In this document: positions 9,277 to 20,600 of the stretch, piece after piece
Layout: the number at the start of each line of letters is the position of its first letter
Numbering within the stretch: position 1 is the stretch's first letter
DNA from: Azolla caroliniana
Lineage: Eukaryota > Polypodiophyta
Assembly (NCBI GenBank): GCA_043228905.1
Contig: JBHGNT010000002.1
Coordinates: 11,656,001-11,720,000, forward strand
DNA length: 64,000 bases
Reading direction: 5' to 3'
Position numbers and translations under genes: made by a program
Notes under the pieces: generated by a model
The model's input: the letters and a program-made list of their open reading frames with translations, nothing else
The model's database searches: none
What the model was told of the DNA's origin: nothing

Positions 9277-11460
9277 CTCGCACCCTCCGAACCCGCACAT
9301 CCTTTAGTATGTGCCGAAGTTCCCGATGCTTGTTTTTCGCCTTCATCCGTAGCACTCTCCGATTCTCCCCTTATGTCGATTATCAATTGTAGTCCACTTT
9401 CTTCGCTTTCCGCATCACCGCGATCTTTGTCTGATTGCTCCTCATTGTCGGTCTTGTCTAAGCTTACATAAAGTTCGTCGTTAGTTCGCTTCTTGAAAAT
9501 CTTCACCCGTTTCCCCGCTATAGGCACCCGTAGTACTGTTCCATCCAACTCGCATAGTCGGTAAGTTCCGTTGTCGAAAACTTTCCAAACCTCGTATGGC
9601 CCGAACCACCTTTTAGCAAACTTCCGTATCGTTGCATGTTGATGATCCAAACTGCTATCGTAGACAATCACCCAATCTCCTTCTTCAATCTTCCGTGGTC
9701 GTAGTCGATGCTTTGTGTCGAATCGACTTTTGTTCCGGAATCGCGCTTCCTGTTGTCGGCGTGTTGCTTCCGCTATGTCTTCTAGTCTTCCCTCTAGTTG
9801 TCGTATCTTGACCGCTAATAGTTCTTCCCGGCTCATTTCTTCCTTCCACGGTAACATTGTCCATGTTGCAATTGCAGTTTCCGTCGGCATTACCAATGCT
9901 TGCCCGGTCATAAGTTCGGTTGGCATATAACCGGTCACGAAACTATGCGTCGTGCGATCCGCCCATAGTGCATACGGAAGCATTTGCGGTCAATCCTTCA
10001 CCCTTCCGTCGCATGCTTTTGCAAGTGCTTTAACAATTGGACTATGTCCTCGCTCGATCTTTCCGTCAGCTTCCAAATTGTATGTCGTGGTTAGTGTTAA
10101 CCGTACTCCATGTCTGACGAAGAATTCCCTAGCTTTATCAGAGTCAAGTTCTCCCCAATCATCAATCACTTGTCCTACGCACTCGTACCTACAGAACACT
10201 TCTTCCAAGAGAACTTGGCATACTGTGGAACATGTTTTACTCCATAGTGCCCGTCCTTCTACTTGGTTTGTTAGATCTTCCCGGGCTAACACCAAGTACT
10301 TCTTTTGTCTAATCCCAGTTGGCATGGCCACAATGTCGACCATCCATTTGAAGTTGATTGTCGGATGTAATTCATCTCGGTGTCGAACTACGGAGTAGAT
10401 TTGACATTTCTCACAGCTTTCTGTGAACTCCGCTACATCTTTGTACATATTCTTCCACCAATATTTTTGTTTGATCTTCGCAAATGTTGACCATGTTCCC
10501 CGATGTCCAGCCCAATCGGATTTGTGAAATTCGGACATTATCCGATTTCGTTGCTCTTTTGTTCCAACTACCCGTAGTGGTATACCATTCAATCTTTTCG
10601 GCTCCCTCCAAATTAATCCATTGTTCAAGAAAAACTTTTGGATTTGACGCTTCTTACTTTGGATCTCAGCTCTCTTTTCTTTATTGTCCGATGATTCCTC
10701 GATTTCTTGTAGCACTTTCCCGATCAACAAACTTTCTCCCTCGTATTCTTCTTCCCGGAATTCTCGAATTACATTCACCCGGCATATGTTCTCCGAAGTA
10801 AAGTAGTTTTCGGAAACTTCTTCATTATCAGATTCGGCTATGTCGTCTCCGAACCATGCCCTTGATAGCATATACACTACCGCGTTGTCTTTTCCGCAGA
10901 TATGTCGTATCTCCGGATTAAGCGACTTTACATATGCAATCCATCTTAGCATAGCCACATCCAGTATCGTGCAACACCGCATCATCCCGAGTATCAGAAG
11001 ACAATCCATTTTGATCACTACTTCGGCTCCAATTAAGTAATCTCGATCTGATTTTATTGCCGACACAACTCCCCATAATTCTCTTTTGACTTGTGCATAT
11101 CCGCGTTGCCTTTCGTTGAGAACTTTTGCTCCAAATCGGATCAGATATTGTGAACCATCCGAATCGGCTTGATTGATGACCCATCCGATCCCGATTAGAC
11201 TTGTATCAACCATTACTATAATCGGTCGGTCATAGTTCGGCTTCTTAAGTGCTTCTGCCCTCTGTAGTGATTTCTTGAGCTTCTTCACGGCTTTGGTATG
11301 TTCCGGTTTCCATTCAAACTTCTTCCCCTTCCACAACAAGTGATAGAGTGGGTCCGCAATGTGTGCATAGTGCGGAATCCATATGTGATAGAATGCACAT
11401 GCCCCAAGAAATCTACGGACTTCGGATTGTGACTCGCATATTTCTTTCATAGCTTGAATC
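9264..11460 (-). pseudogene. Gypsy-1 RNase H and integrase
   Basis: The frame first gives the RT/RNase H connection (VRRFLGACAFYHIWIPHY) and an RNase H with altered acidic residues (VMVDTSLIGIGWVI). An integrase follows with a zinc-binding His/Cys set (HKSDWAGHRG...CEKC) and catalytic-core motifs (MVDIVAMP, VIDDWGELD, GKIERGHSPI). One in-frame TGA, in place of the Trp expected before PQMLPYALWAD, interrupts it near 9985. The C-terminal region (WFGPYEVWKVFDNGTYRL) ends with an acidic tail that runs a few codons into the 3' LTR. The enzyme would insert the cDNA into chromosomes; this copy is defective. Confidence 0.8.
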
Positions 11461-11486
11461 GCATCGATCTTGACTGGCGATGGTCT

Positions 11487-12596
11487 TCAGCCATAGGGCC
11501 CACATAGATGTCCGACTACCAATATCTCTTCTTGTCCGAATGTCGATTTCTCTCCGGAGAGTGTTAGGTGCACATCTTCTAACTTCCGTAACACTTTCTT
11601 GCAATCACGAATATGGTCGACTACGAACTTTCGGCATCCCTGATCATCCATAGTCTCATTTTTTTCTTCCACCACACATCCTTTTATTCGAATGTCATCT
11701 AGGAACGGCATCGTTATCTCCGGAATGCAGTCCCGAAGCACCTTGTTCATCGCATTCATCATATGTGTGACCAAGTTTGTTGCGCCTTGTGGTAGCGTGC
11801 ACATCCGGACCAATCCTATCGGTGTTCGCATGGTAGTGATGTCTCGGCTCTCCATGGCTAGTTGAAATTGGTCATACCTGGAGTATAGGTCTCCCATGGA
11901 GTATATCACATGACTGGCAAACGCTTCCGCAAATTCGTCCACTATCGGACTAACTCCGGAGTTCCGGATCGTGACCTTGTTCACCGGTTACAATTCTTGA
12001 ATAAATCGGAGTGACCCATTCTTCTTCTGAACCGTAAACCATCGATTTGAGTATGGAGCGTTGGATGGCTCTAGAATCCCCATCACCACCTTCTCCTTGA
12101 GCAAATCAATGATTTTCGGAATATGCGCTTGTGGCACCGGAATCGGCTTCAAGTTCCACAGCACATGATCAATCGTGAAGATCACCATCGGCTCCACTAT
12201 CTTTGGGTCAACACACCCTATCTCTTTCAATGTGAATGCAAATGCTCTTCCATGTTGCTCCAATATCTCACAAAACCGTTCTTCTTCATTTTGTAAGAGG
12301 AACCCACCTCCACCGATCCGAAGTTTCTTCCAGGTCTCATCCGTGAAGGCATGTCCGACATCCACGGACTTCCGAAGTGTCGGATCTCCCGAGACTTCTT
12401 TCATCTTTTGTTCGCTATCGGCGGGCAACAGTCCCGCGGCCGGTTTCACCTTCTTTTCCACGGTCTTATATTGCATACATACCATTGCTTCTTTGCAGAG
12501 TGCATCCGGCCCCATTTTCGCAATGATCTCATACATCTCGACCGATTCCACTGGAACTACCCAGTCCCTGGCTATTCTCTTCTGCAAGCTCTTCAA
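11487..12596 (-). pseudogene. Gypsy-1 reverse transcriptase
   Basis: RT fingers and palm are recognisable: PYSNRWFTVQKKNGSLRFIQ, then a stop near 11985, PQGATNLVTHMMN, and the active-site box FLDDI (usually YxDD). Upstream, 12596-12200 encodes the linker from protease to RT, ending KPIPVPQAHIPKI. A further stop near 11487 separates RT from the RNase H part. It copies genomic RNA into DNA in the family; here it is split by stops. Confidence 0.8.
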
Positions 12597-12722
12597 GCCG
12601 TTGTAGCGTGCTCCCGTAGAACACTTCTTCGACTACTCCCACGATTTCTTCATCTTCTTTTATTATCGATGCATACCGTAACTCATCTTGCACCTTTCAG
12701 AATTCTTTCTTCATTACTCCGG

Positions 12723-13672
12723 TTACGTCCGTGTACGTAGATGCTCCATCCGAACCAATTCGTACTTGTTTTGCTCCGAGATTTTTCTTCCTATGTGGGG
12801 TATCAGGGCTTCTCGGACTATTATTTCCCCACTCCATAACAGTCCTCTTTTAAAATCCATTTTTGTTTGGGACAAGAGCTCTCTCTTGTTCCTTTCGTGA
12901 TTTGATGGCACGGTTAGGAATTGGATGGTTTTCCCTCCACTTTGGCTCCGAATTTGTGCAAAAGCCGCTCCGCTATCGAGCACCTTTGTCTCCATCCGTG
13001 AGGCCGTGATAAAGGGTTGCCCGAGGATCACAAAGTGTGAGACCTCATCTTGCACGAAGAAATTTTGGTCAATCTCCACATCTCTGATCTTTACCGTCAC
13101 ATCCGGACAACCGCAAATAAATCTTCTGTTGCTTTAGTGGTTTCTCGGATCTTCCACCCATGATTAGTGTTAATAGGCCACTTCCCCTTCTGTTAGAACT
13201 CCTTGGACATCAAATTGATCTCTGATTCGTGATCAATCAATGCTAGTATGGGCTCCTTGATGTTTCCGATTCGGACCGAAGTCTCTGTAGTTGCGCGTGC
13301 CTAGTGTGGCCTTGTGTAGTGGGAGTTCGGAATTTCATCCTCCACTTCGGTGTCAATCATTAGAACGGTATTTGCATTCACCCTTAGAGAATTTTCCTCC
13401 GTATTTTGTCTTTTTCTCTTCATGAGATCCACAAGAAGATCATGGAACTCCTTCACTATTCTGAGTAATTCCCGAAGCGAAAAATCTACCCAGCTATCGA
13501 GGATTCTCTCCTCGAACACCTTTTTTAAGTCCATTCGTTGCACGATGTTCGAAGGGAGTTTGAATGCCAGAATTGGTTTTCCTTTCCCCTTCCCTTCGGA
13601 GTTCCAGCTCTCCGGCTTCTTCGATGGTCCAGCCGCATCATTCGTGCGCCGTCGTTTCTCATCTACATACAC
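12723..13672 (-). pseudogene. Gypsy-1 aspartic protease region
   Basis: The aspartic protease signature appears as ALIDHESEINLMS (near 13250-13200), where a small residue is expected after Asp-His; here it is Glu. It is followed by DVEIDQNFFVQDE and VILGQPFITASRMETKV, typical of this gypsy lineage. Stops separate a Lys-rich N-terminal part (13672-13301) from the protease. The protein would process the gag-pol polyprotein. Confidence is high for the identity and low for any function. Confidence 0.7.
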
Positions 13673-13905
13673 CTCATGTAATTAGCATAAGGCGTACACA
13701 CTATTCTTATTGACAAGGCACTCCCATCCCGTAGCTTCTTGGATGCCTTCCGCAGTGCTTCAGATCTCATCAGAGTCAACTTTCTCGGGGTTTTCTAGCA
13801 CTTCCGGCCAAAAAGACGCTTTTGCTCCAGATGACTCACCCACACATATCCTTGCGGTTGTCGCATAATTGCTTTTCGCCACTATTTCCTCCTCTAGGAC
13901 CTTCT

Positions 13906-14946
13906 TCATGCCGCCTTTTTGGAATTTTGGTCAGAGTGGCTTCCAAGAGTCCATCGAATGAATCTGATTTCCCTCGTAGTAGATAAGGTACCATCATAGC
14001 GCCTTCTTATTCTCGTCGCAATCCCTTCGATCATGTTCAGTGCTATCGCACCATATGCATCAATGACCCATATACTTGGAACTTGTGGGACGGTCATCTG
14101 ACTTCTTCACCATCGCGATTTTCAGATTCTCCATCCCTTTAGCAACTGCTCCACCGTGGTTGCATCAATTCCCTTCTCTCGAGCCCACGGTTGATAGTCT
14201 TCCAATCCGGATCTTGGTTTCGGAATTGGTTCCAAAACCCTCTTTTCTTCACTACCAAGCCATTGCCCCCTCTTTGTGTATCGTGCGACGATATCCCGCA
14301 TGTTTTCCCATGTATTGGTGAGGCCACTCTCAGTAGTGGTGTCCTCTAGAAGCATTCTAAGATCTTTCTGGTCCCGGACATCCACGGCTCATAAGAACAT
14401 GATCACTTTGTCCGGTGCGAGGATAGCTTGATCTCTCGTTGACAACCTCCTGAACCGACTTTCGAATGTCAAAAACACATCAAGGACCTTCAGCCCCTTG
14501 TCTGGCATTTTCACCCAATCTTTGAATCCCCTCCGCATTGCCTTGGAGAAGTCCTCGATGGCGAAGGTGGTCTTTAGCGCTTCTTCAAATGTTTCCCACG
14601 TCGGATTTTGTTGTCATATCCCGTGGATACTCCCTTGAAGCCTGTCCATAGCCACCCGATTGAAGGATGTCACCTGCAATCCTTCCGATATTCCGCAACA
14701 TAGCATTTCCTCCTTGTAATCCTGCAAATATCACAACACATCCTTCCCGTTGAATTGTCTGCTCCGTTGCACGAGCTGCTCTATTGCCGCCGCAATCTCC
14801 GACATCGCGTGTTGTTCTTGTAGCATCCGCTCGAACATCGCCATCATGTTGTTAGTTTCCGGTTGTTGATTCTCCATCTCCTTACCACCCGTCTTCACAT
14901 CGGGTTCGCCACTTGTGTCGTGACTTTCGGCGCTGAATCGTTGCAT
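13906..14946 (-). pseudogene. Gypsy-1 gag region
   Basis: The frame starts MQRFSAESHDTSGEPDVK at the inner LTR edge and continues, with several stops, through a helical gag-like domain (SFNRVAMDRLQGS, FEEALKTTFAIEDF, PDKGLKVLDVFLTFESRF). I see no CCHC zinc knuckle. Gag would form the virus-like particle. The assignment rests mostly on position between the 5' LTR and protease. Confidence 0.65.
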
Positions 14947-15623
14947 GAGTCGGGTAGGAACCGTTGGGGTTTTGGACTAGGAGAAAGAAGAATATGAGAT
15001 AAGGTTTGTTACGAATAGATTGCAAGATGAAGATATGAAACTCGTGAATCCCACGAGTATAGTGTATTAATTGATACTTAGATTGTAAGAGAGAAATAGA
15101 TGGCAAAATCGTGAATTCCCACGAATATTTTATATTAATCAACCCGTATAAAAAATCAACAACCATATACATCTTTTCTCTCTTCCTGATATAGTGATGG
15201 AAGAGGCTAAGCATAACATCATGCTTTTTCCTAAAGTGTTCATGCACACTAGATGTGCATGAGTTGCCTTTTTCAACCATGCTTTTTTATTTCCTAAATA
15301 TAGTGCTCATGCACACTAGATGTGCATGAGTAGTTGGCTTGCGTTTTTCTTCCAAATCAAGTTTTCACGCACTCTAAAAGTGCATGATTTACTTTTTTGT
15401 AAAAATAGGCGTAAATATAACTCTTATATATATATTGAATCTATATTTTATATCACTTATGATAAGTTAGTACAATGGTAAAGTTTGGGTTTGTTTACAT
15501 GGAGGTATAGGGTTCAAATCTTGCCTTATGCATGTAACAATATTTTCTTTTATTTATTTATGGGTACTTAAATCGGATATATTTTTTACATATTTCACGT
15601 AGTGTGCGAATTACACTACGACA
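14907..15623 (-). repeat. Gypsy-1 5' LTR
   Basis: It is the partner of 8547-9276, ending at 15623 with the minus-strand start TGTCGTAGTGTAATTCG. It contains the SINE-like module at 15459-15536 and a TATATCA/TATATAG box near 15188-15195. I could not identify a convincing primer-binding site next to its inner edge. Confidence 0.8.
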
Positions 15624-15737
15624 GCGTATGTCGATTGCAGGCCACTTGAAGATACTTTTCTTTCCCGGCAAAAAAACCCTGTCAATCTCGTTTGAAAAAA
15701 TGAGAGATAATGACAGGTTTCAGGGTTTTATAGTCGT

Positions 15738-16060
15738 CGATTGGGTGACCTGCTTCGATGAGGTCGATGGTTGGGCAACCAACTTAATATAAACTTACCT
15801 GGGTTGGGCCACCTGCTTAAACTGGTCACCCAACTGTTTTAAAAATATAACTCAGTTGGGCATCCACAATCAAATTAGTTGGGCGACCAAACTTAAAATC
15901 GCAGGTTGGGCGACCAAAATCAGGTAGGTTGAGCGACCACATTAAACCGGTTGGGAGACCACATATGTTAAACAGGTTGGGCAACCACTCTAGTTAGGTT
16001 GGGCAACCATAATATCTAGGTATCACGACCAGGATAGGTAGGTTGGGCGACCTCTTACAG
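15738..16060. repeat. Subterminal array of about twelve GGTTGGGCGACC-like motifs
   Basis: About twelve copies of GGTTGGGCGACC or close variants, spaced roughly 22-35 bp, lie just inside the MULE-1 terminal repeat. One copy (near 15821) is inverted. The array mirrors the one at 5023-5425. In DNA transposons such subterminal clusters are often transposase-binding sites; that role is inferred here. Confidence 0.75.
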
Positions 16061-16088
16061 CTTTTTTTTTTCGCGTGTTCGTTCTTAT

Positions 16089-16170
16089 CCAAATCTGACG
16101 GTGCAGATCACACACGCCTTTCTCTGAGCAACCTGCACCGTCTGTGGCCGCGATTCCCTCGACAACCCTC
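16089..16170 (-). repeat. Terminal inverted repeat of MULE-1
   Basis: Read inward on the minus strand it starts GAGGGTTGTCGAGGGAATCG and later has GACGGTGCAGGTTG and GATCTGCACCGTC. This is the same plan as the MULE-2 ends at 16258 and 30427. The opposite end of MULE-1 was not found to the left of 4530, so the element is truncated there. Confidence 0.75.
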
Positions 16171-16257
16171 TTTATGATTTGTGTCATAATAGACAAGTCA
16201 GAAAAGAATGAATATATGTATGTATGTATGTACATATGTATGTAAATGGGAATGTAT

Positions 16258-16340
16258 GAGGGCAAGTGAGGGAATCGCGAAGAGGGACGGTGCAGGTCAC
16301 TAGATGAGGGCGCGTGCGATCTGCACCGTCCAATTTGGAT
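16258..16340 (+). repeat. MULE-2 left terminal inverted repeat
   Basis: It starts GAGGGCAAGTGAGGGAATCG and matches the inverted right end at about 80-85 percent by eye, with one single-base gap near the tip. Shared blocks are GAGGGACGGTGCAGGTC and CACCGTCCAA. Confidence 0.85.
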
Positions 16341-16394
16341 GAAGAAAAAGCGCGAAAAAGCGTGCCATCAAAAGTCCAATTTTTTGGGGAGCCC

Positions 16395-16450
16395 GTCTCA
16401 TTAAAGAAAGAGCCCGACTCTATGAAAGGGAGCCCGACTCATTAGTTTAG
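16395..16450 (+). repeat. Left subterminal AGCCCGACTC motifs of MULE-2
   Basis: Three copies (gagcccgtctcatta, gagcccgactctatg, gagcccgactcatta) lie about 55-190 bp inside the left terminal repeat. They are the counterparts of the inverted set at the right end. Confidence 0.75.
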
Positions 16451-16458
16451 GATTGAGT

Positions 16459-16465
16459 ATAAAAA
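16459..16465 (+). promoter_or_regulatory. Possible TATA box for the MULE-2 ULP1-like gene
   Basis: The sequence gagTATAAAAAccc lies 0.2 kb inside the left end and upstream of the ULP1-like gene. Transcription from within the terminal region is usual for MULEs. The start codon used in my gene model is 1.3 kb downstream, so a 5' intron or a nearer promoter would be needed. Confidence 0.35.
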
Positions 16466-17787
16466 CCCATACCTGTCATTTTTGCATGTTTACAAACAGG
16501 TAGCCAAAGGTTTAGGGTTTAGGGTTCATGTTGTAGGCATCTTCAATGAGGCGCACCACCTGTTGTCCTACTGTCCGCGAGCACCTGGTGTCCTGCTGTC
16601 CAGAGGGATATGTATCATATTTCTTGTCTATTTATGAATTGATTAAGATTTGTGTGTTCAATTTGTGAAAGCTCAGAAATCTCGTCCTACTGAAGATGAC
16701 ATGCCCGTGTATTTTTCTCTTGGAATTGCTGGAGAAAAAAATTTATATGATATCTATCCTAAACGAGTCTTTCTAGCCGTTAAGCTTATTCACAACATTT
16801 CTATGTACTCGGTTTTTTTATGAATGAGGAACTACTTAGAAGACTATGCATGCTAATGTGACAGTAGCTATGTTACTTAAAATCCTCCATGAGATAACAA
16901 TAATGTTCTTATGGGGTATCCTACTCCATTTTGTATTCAATCAACCCAGAAAAAAATAGTCTTCTCCAGTTTTGGCCATGTTGCAATACTTCCTTCTCAA
17001 GTTGGTGACATACTCTTGACAAACTTAAGTAATAAGAAAAAACCTAAACAAAACATAGAGTTCATTTAATAGTCCATAAACTCCTCAATATCATAATATG
17101 GTGAAGGATAGGATCATGATGAAATTGTTCTCTCACATAATCTGAAGCGTTTAGATTGTCCGTGAAATATGGTGATGAGCTTCTCTATGAGCATGGCATA
17201 GTCATGTAATTGTTCTCTTGCATAGTTTGAAGTATGATAGGTTAAGTGTTTACATTGTCCACTAAAGCAACCACAATGAGCTTCTCTATGGGCATAGCAT
17301 AATCACGGTCCTGAAGCCCCTTTATAAATTCTTCTTGTCTCTACATTTGGTTGCATTCTTAATGTTTGAAAAGCTTAACGATTGGAAGCAATGAATGCGA
17401 TGTGACTATTATCTTTACAAATGAAGGGGTCAATCTTTTGCATCAATTTGATTTATAAAAACCATTCAAGTTAGTTTGGGATGTCTTATAAAGTAAGATT
17501 GATACAATTAGTAGTAATTCTAAGTTATTTTTAGATATCCAAATATGATCATAGATCCATTGGTGGTTTTTGAAGATGGCATGTGTTTTGTACAGATGGC
17601 TAGTCAGTCCAAGACCTTCATAGACTTTGATGTGTATTGGGGTGAAACAATACCTTATGAAGGGAGGTATGGCCTGAATCATTTCTCAACTATATATTGT
17701 ATATAAATAGTGATGTTTGTGTGCTAACGTGAATGATGGTTTAGGGTTTTTGTAAGAAAGGGTGCTAGCTGCCCCAAATCCAACAAT

Positions 17788-19619
17788 ATGGATGTTGAAA
17801 ACATCATTACTGAAGACTCGAACATGGATACGAACCCCATACATGATGTGGGGCCAGGTGTTGAACATATCACTGTAAATGGTGAGTTGATGTACATTCT
17901 TATAATCATTATTGAAGTAAGTATATATTGGGTTTTTCTAATGCAAATGTCACACCATTGTTGTAGTGGACCCTATGTCCCTCTTCAAGGCGAGAAGATA
18001 CTCGACAAGTATCAAATGTCGCACATGTATCGTTGGAGATTCATGTAGAAAAGAGGTACGATGGTTTCGCAAAAAAACTGACATGGAGGCTCAGTTACAG
18101 AAGGCACATGGCATCTGTGTAATACTGCCTTCGGGGCTAAAGATAGAAGAAGAGCAATCGACCTCCATGAGGAGTACAACCACGTCATTCTTCAGCCACT
18201 ACGAAAGACAATGATCAATAAAGCGTTTTTTGGATCCGGAGCTAAAGTACAACAGGTCACGCCAATCACACATGAGGAAGTTGAGGACAAGAGCGATTAA
18301 GATCTTCAAAGCCACTACGGACACACTTCGAACATCCAAGGAGGCTGATTTCATTGCCCAATTCGTCAGCCAAGAGATGGCTAAGTATGACGAGGGAAAG
18401 GAGCATAGGATGGCAAAATTGAAGTTGAAGATTGCGGTTGTGTCTGAAGCTTATGTAAGTATGGTTTATGATTATGTGTGCATCTTACGTGAGTCTAAAT
18501 CTAGTGTGTGAATCTTATGTATGAATTTTAGTGTAAGAATCATGGAATTCCCATGCTAGAAGATGAGGCACATGTTGAGATCGATGGTGGTCAAGACCAA
18601 CTGTTAGAATCGACAACCCGACAACCAAGGAGGCCTAAAATCCAAATCCGCAAGAAAAAAGTGGACCCTGGTAAATTGTCGTTCATTACATCATCTGACA
18701 CAGATGAGGGTGTGAACATTGAGATTGTCTTTGTTGGTCCTAGGACAATCACGAAAACATGGGATAACACAACAAGAAATAAGTTCACTAGGTATGCCGT
18801 TATGGTGGGGGCATGAGATCAATAGTTAACTTCATGTTTTTTTTGTAGTTACTAATCTGGCCTAATAAACAGGTTTCATGTGACTTGCCGATGACTAGAT
18901 CTAGCGGTCTTTTTGACGGAGGTAGAACTATGTTCGTTGTGCACTGTAGGGGAGATGGCATCCACATGGATGATGACCCTCTTCCACTTATGGATGGAGT
19001 ACTCGTTGCCCCCCGAGATCAACAAGCGGTTTCATATTGTGGATCCACTATGGGTACAACTAGAAGGCCAAAGTGATAAGGGTGAAGACATACTCACTCG
19101 GGTCCCTGAACGGGAATATGTCTTCATTCCAATATTGCACTCAGGCCATTGGGTGCTTTGGTTGAAGATGCGACAGACTCCTATAGGTCTCGATGCTAGG
19201 GTGAGGAGCCCAATTGTTTTTTGCGATCTACTAACTAATCAACTGACTGCCGGCAAGAAGACATTGGGTGATTTGGCTGTACAACATATCTCTAACGCCA
19301 CACACGACCATTGCATCATCAACAACGAGCGGTTCCAGGTATTGCATATCCCAACCCAACCTAATGGGACGAATTGTGGGTATTACGTGATGCAAACCAT
19401 TCGAATGTTGGTTGAGGAGTTCATTCAAGGATTTGAGTCTGATCAATTTGTAAGTATTTATGATAATTGAATTTGAGCATTTATTTTTGTAAGGGCTTAG
19501 GTTAATGGCATGTTGTGGTGTAAGGTAAGGAGCAATGGTTTGGATTCGAAGATGTGGAGCTCCTTCGGAAAATCATGCCAAAATGGACACAAAGGACTCT
19601 GGGCATAGGGTTATTTTAA
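17788..19619 (+). pseudogene. ULP1-like cysteine protease gene of MULE-2, five exons, nearly intact
   Basis: Five exons join in phase: 17788-17881, 17967-18454, 18532-18791, 18873-19449 and 19530-19619, together 503 codons. An acidic N-terminus leads to a Cys/His segment (KCRTCIVGDSC...FRKKTDMEAQLQKAHG) and an Arg/Lys-rich linker (QPRRPKIQIRKKK). A C48-type protease domain follows with His373 (HSGHWVLW), Asp399 (FCDLL), Gln443 and Cys449 (TQPNGTNCGYYV) all present. Such enzymes cut SUMO-like conjugates. Two in-frame TGA codons (18212-18214, 18892-18894) break it, so I call it a pseudogene. The splice sites and the catalytic set are otherwise clean. The broken sister copy in MULE-1 (5878-7309) supports the exon 1 and exon 2 boundaries. 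Gypsy-2 begins 10 bp after its stop codon. Confidence 0.75.
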
Positions 19620-19628
19620 TCACTAGCA

Positions 19629-20130
19629 TGTGTTACCCGTTCCTTTGGGTGACACCTTCGATAGACCTGAGGTTATCGGTAGCAAAGGATGTGTTACGTG
19701 AAGGCTCGTAAATAGAGGTGTCGTGAGGTAGAAAATAATTCGAGATGGAACACTAGTGAGATCTTGATAGGCGTGGACGGCGCTTAATTCAGAAACACGA
19801 GAGAAAACACAAACTCATGGAGCAAGATGGGCACAATAACAGATATGTATTAATGCGACAGCAAAAGGGTTACAGAGCGCGGCCTACGGCCGGTGACCTT
19901 ACAATAGTATCTAATTACGATGGAATTTGCTAGTGCTTCCGCCTATACTTTTTCTACCCCTCCCCTCTGAGGTACTCGACCTTGTTTAAATAATGTTTCC
20001 CCTAATACACAGCCGAGCCGTTGGTGGCCCGTGATACTCGGACTCGGCGCTCGTTGGCGTTCTTTCCTACTCGGTTACACTACCGCCGTTTGCTAATTTC
20101 CTAATTTACATTTCTGTCCTCTGGACAACA
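19629..20130 (-). repeat. Gypsy-2 3' LTR
   Basis: It starts TGTGTTACCCGTTCC on the plus strand and ends CTCTGGACAACA. It is 502 bp and nearly identical to 26318-26819. Just inside it (20133-20150) lies TGGCACGCCCGTGGGACA. Confidence 0.9.
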
Positions 20131-20228
20131 CCTGGCACGCCCGTGGGACAGGACCTTGTCCGTCGGACCCACGATTTACAAAATACTAACAACATTACAA
20201 AAATTGCCTTTCAGGCGTGATCCTCATT

Positions 20229-20600
20229 TCATTCCTCTTCTAAGATGTCGAGGATGTTTTCGGGGTCCGGGGTGGTGGCGGGGTGGTCTGGTTGGACTGT
20301 CGGTGCGGGGGGTTGAGTTTGGTCCGGGGGTGTCATATCCTCTCGGGCATCCGCCTCAGGTGCGGCCGATTCGTCTGGTGGTGGTGTGGGTTCGAGGGGG
20401 CTGACCTCTACTTCGACTGGATCTGGTACCGTGTGGGCGTCCTCGGGAGGTCTGTTGGCCAGGGCGAGTTCCTTCTGTGCCATGTCCGTGATCTCCTCGT
20501 TGGGAGGTTCTTCCTTCTGAGCTTGAGAGCGATGGAGGTTGGGAGCGATAATGAACTTCTGTGTATGTGCTGCGTTTTGGAAACGGTTTTAGTAACTTAG
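20229..20600 (-). pseudogene. Gypsy-2 downstream proline-rich/acidic frame
   Basis: After integrase, the frame runs through QKEEPPNEEITDMAQKELAL, a Pro/Glu-rich stretch and the end ENILDILEEE just before the 3' border. Gypsy-3 ends the same way (SILDILDEE), and the fragment at 50.2 kb ends in an acidic tail at the same place. It is either the pol C-terminus or a separate 3' gene. I know no function for it. Confidence 0.5.

Larger units (their letters stand above)
8547..15623 (-). mobile_element. Gypsy-1: LTR retrotransposon inside MULE-1
   Basis: Two direct LTR copies of about 720 bp flank a minus-strand gag-PR-RT-RNaseH-integrase region in that order, which is the Ty3/gypsy order. The proteins resemble a gypsy lineage I know from non-seed plants and fungi (VILGQPFITASRMETKV in the protease region, GKIERGHSPIVKAL in the integrase). 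Many stops break the frame, so the copy is inactive. The outer LTR end is clear (TGTCGTAGTG on the minus strand at 15623). The other end is less clear, because similarity continues about 40 bp beyond the best TG at 8586, into what should be flank. No clean 5-bp target duplication is visible. Confidence 0.85.

Noticed and set aside
12175-12740. Plus-strand genes opposite Gypsy-1 pol
   Set aside because: The open frames mirror the coding minus strand and match no family.
18212-18894. TGA recoding (selenocysteine or readthrough) in the ULP1-like gene
   Set aside because: Land plants lack the selenocysteine system, no recoding signal is apparent, and the stops fit cytosine decay in a silenced transposon.
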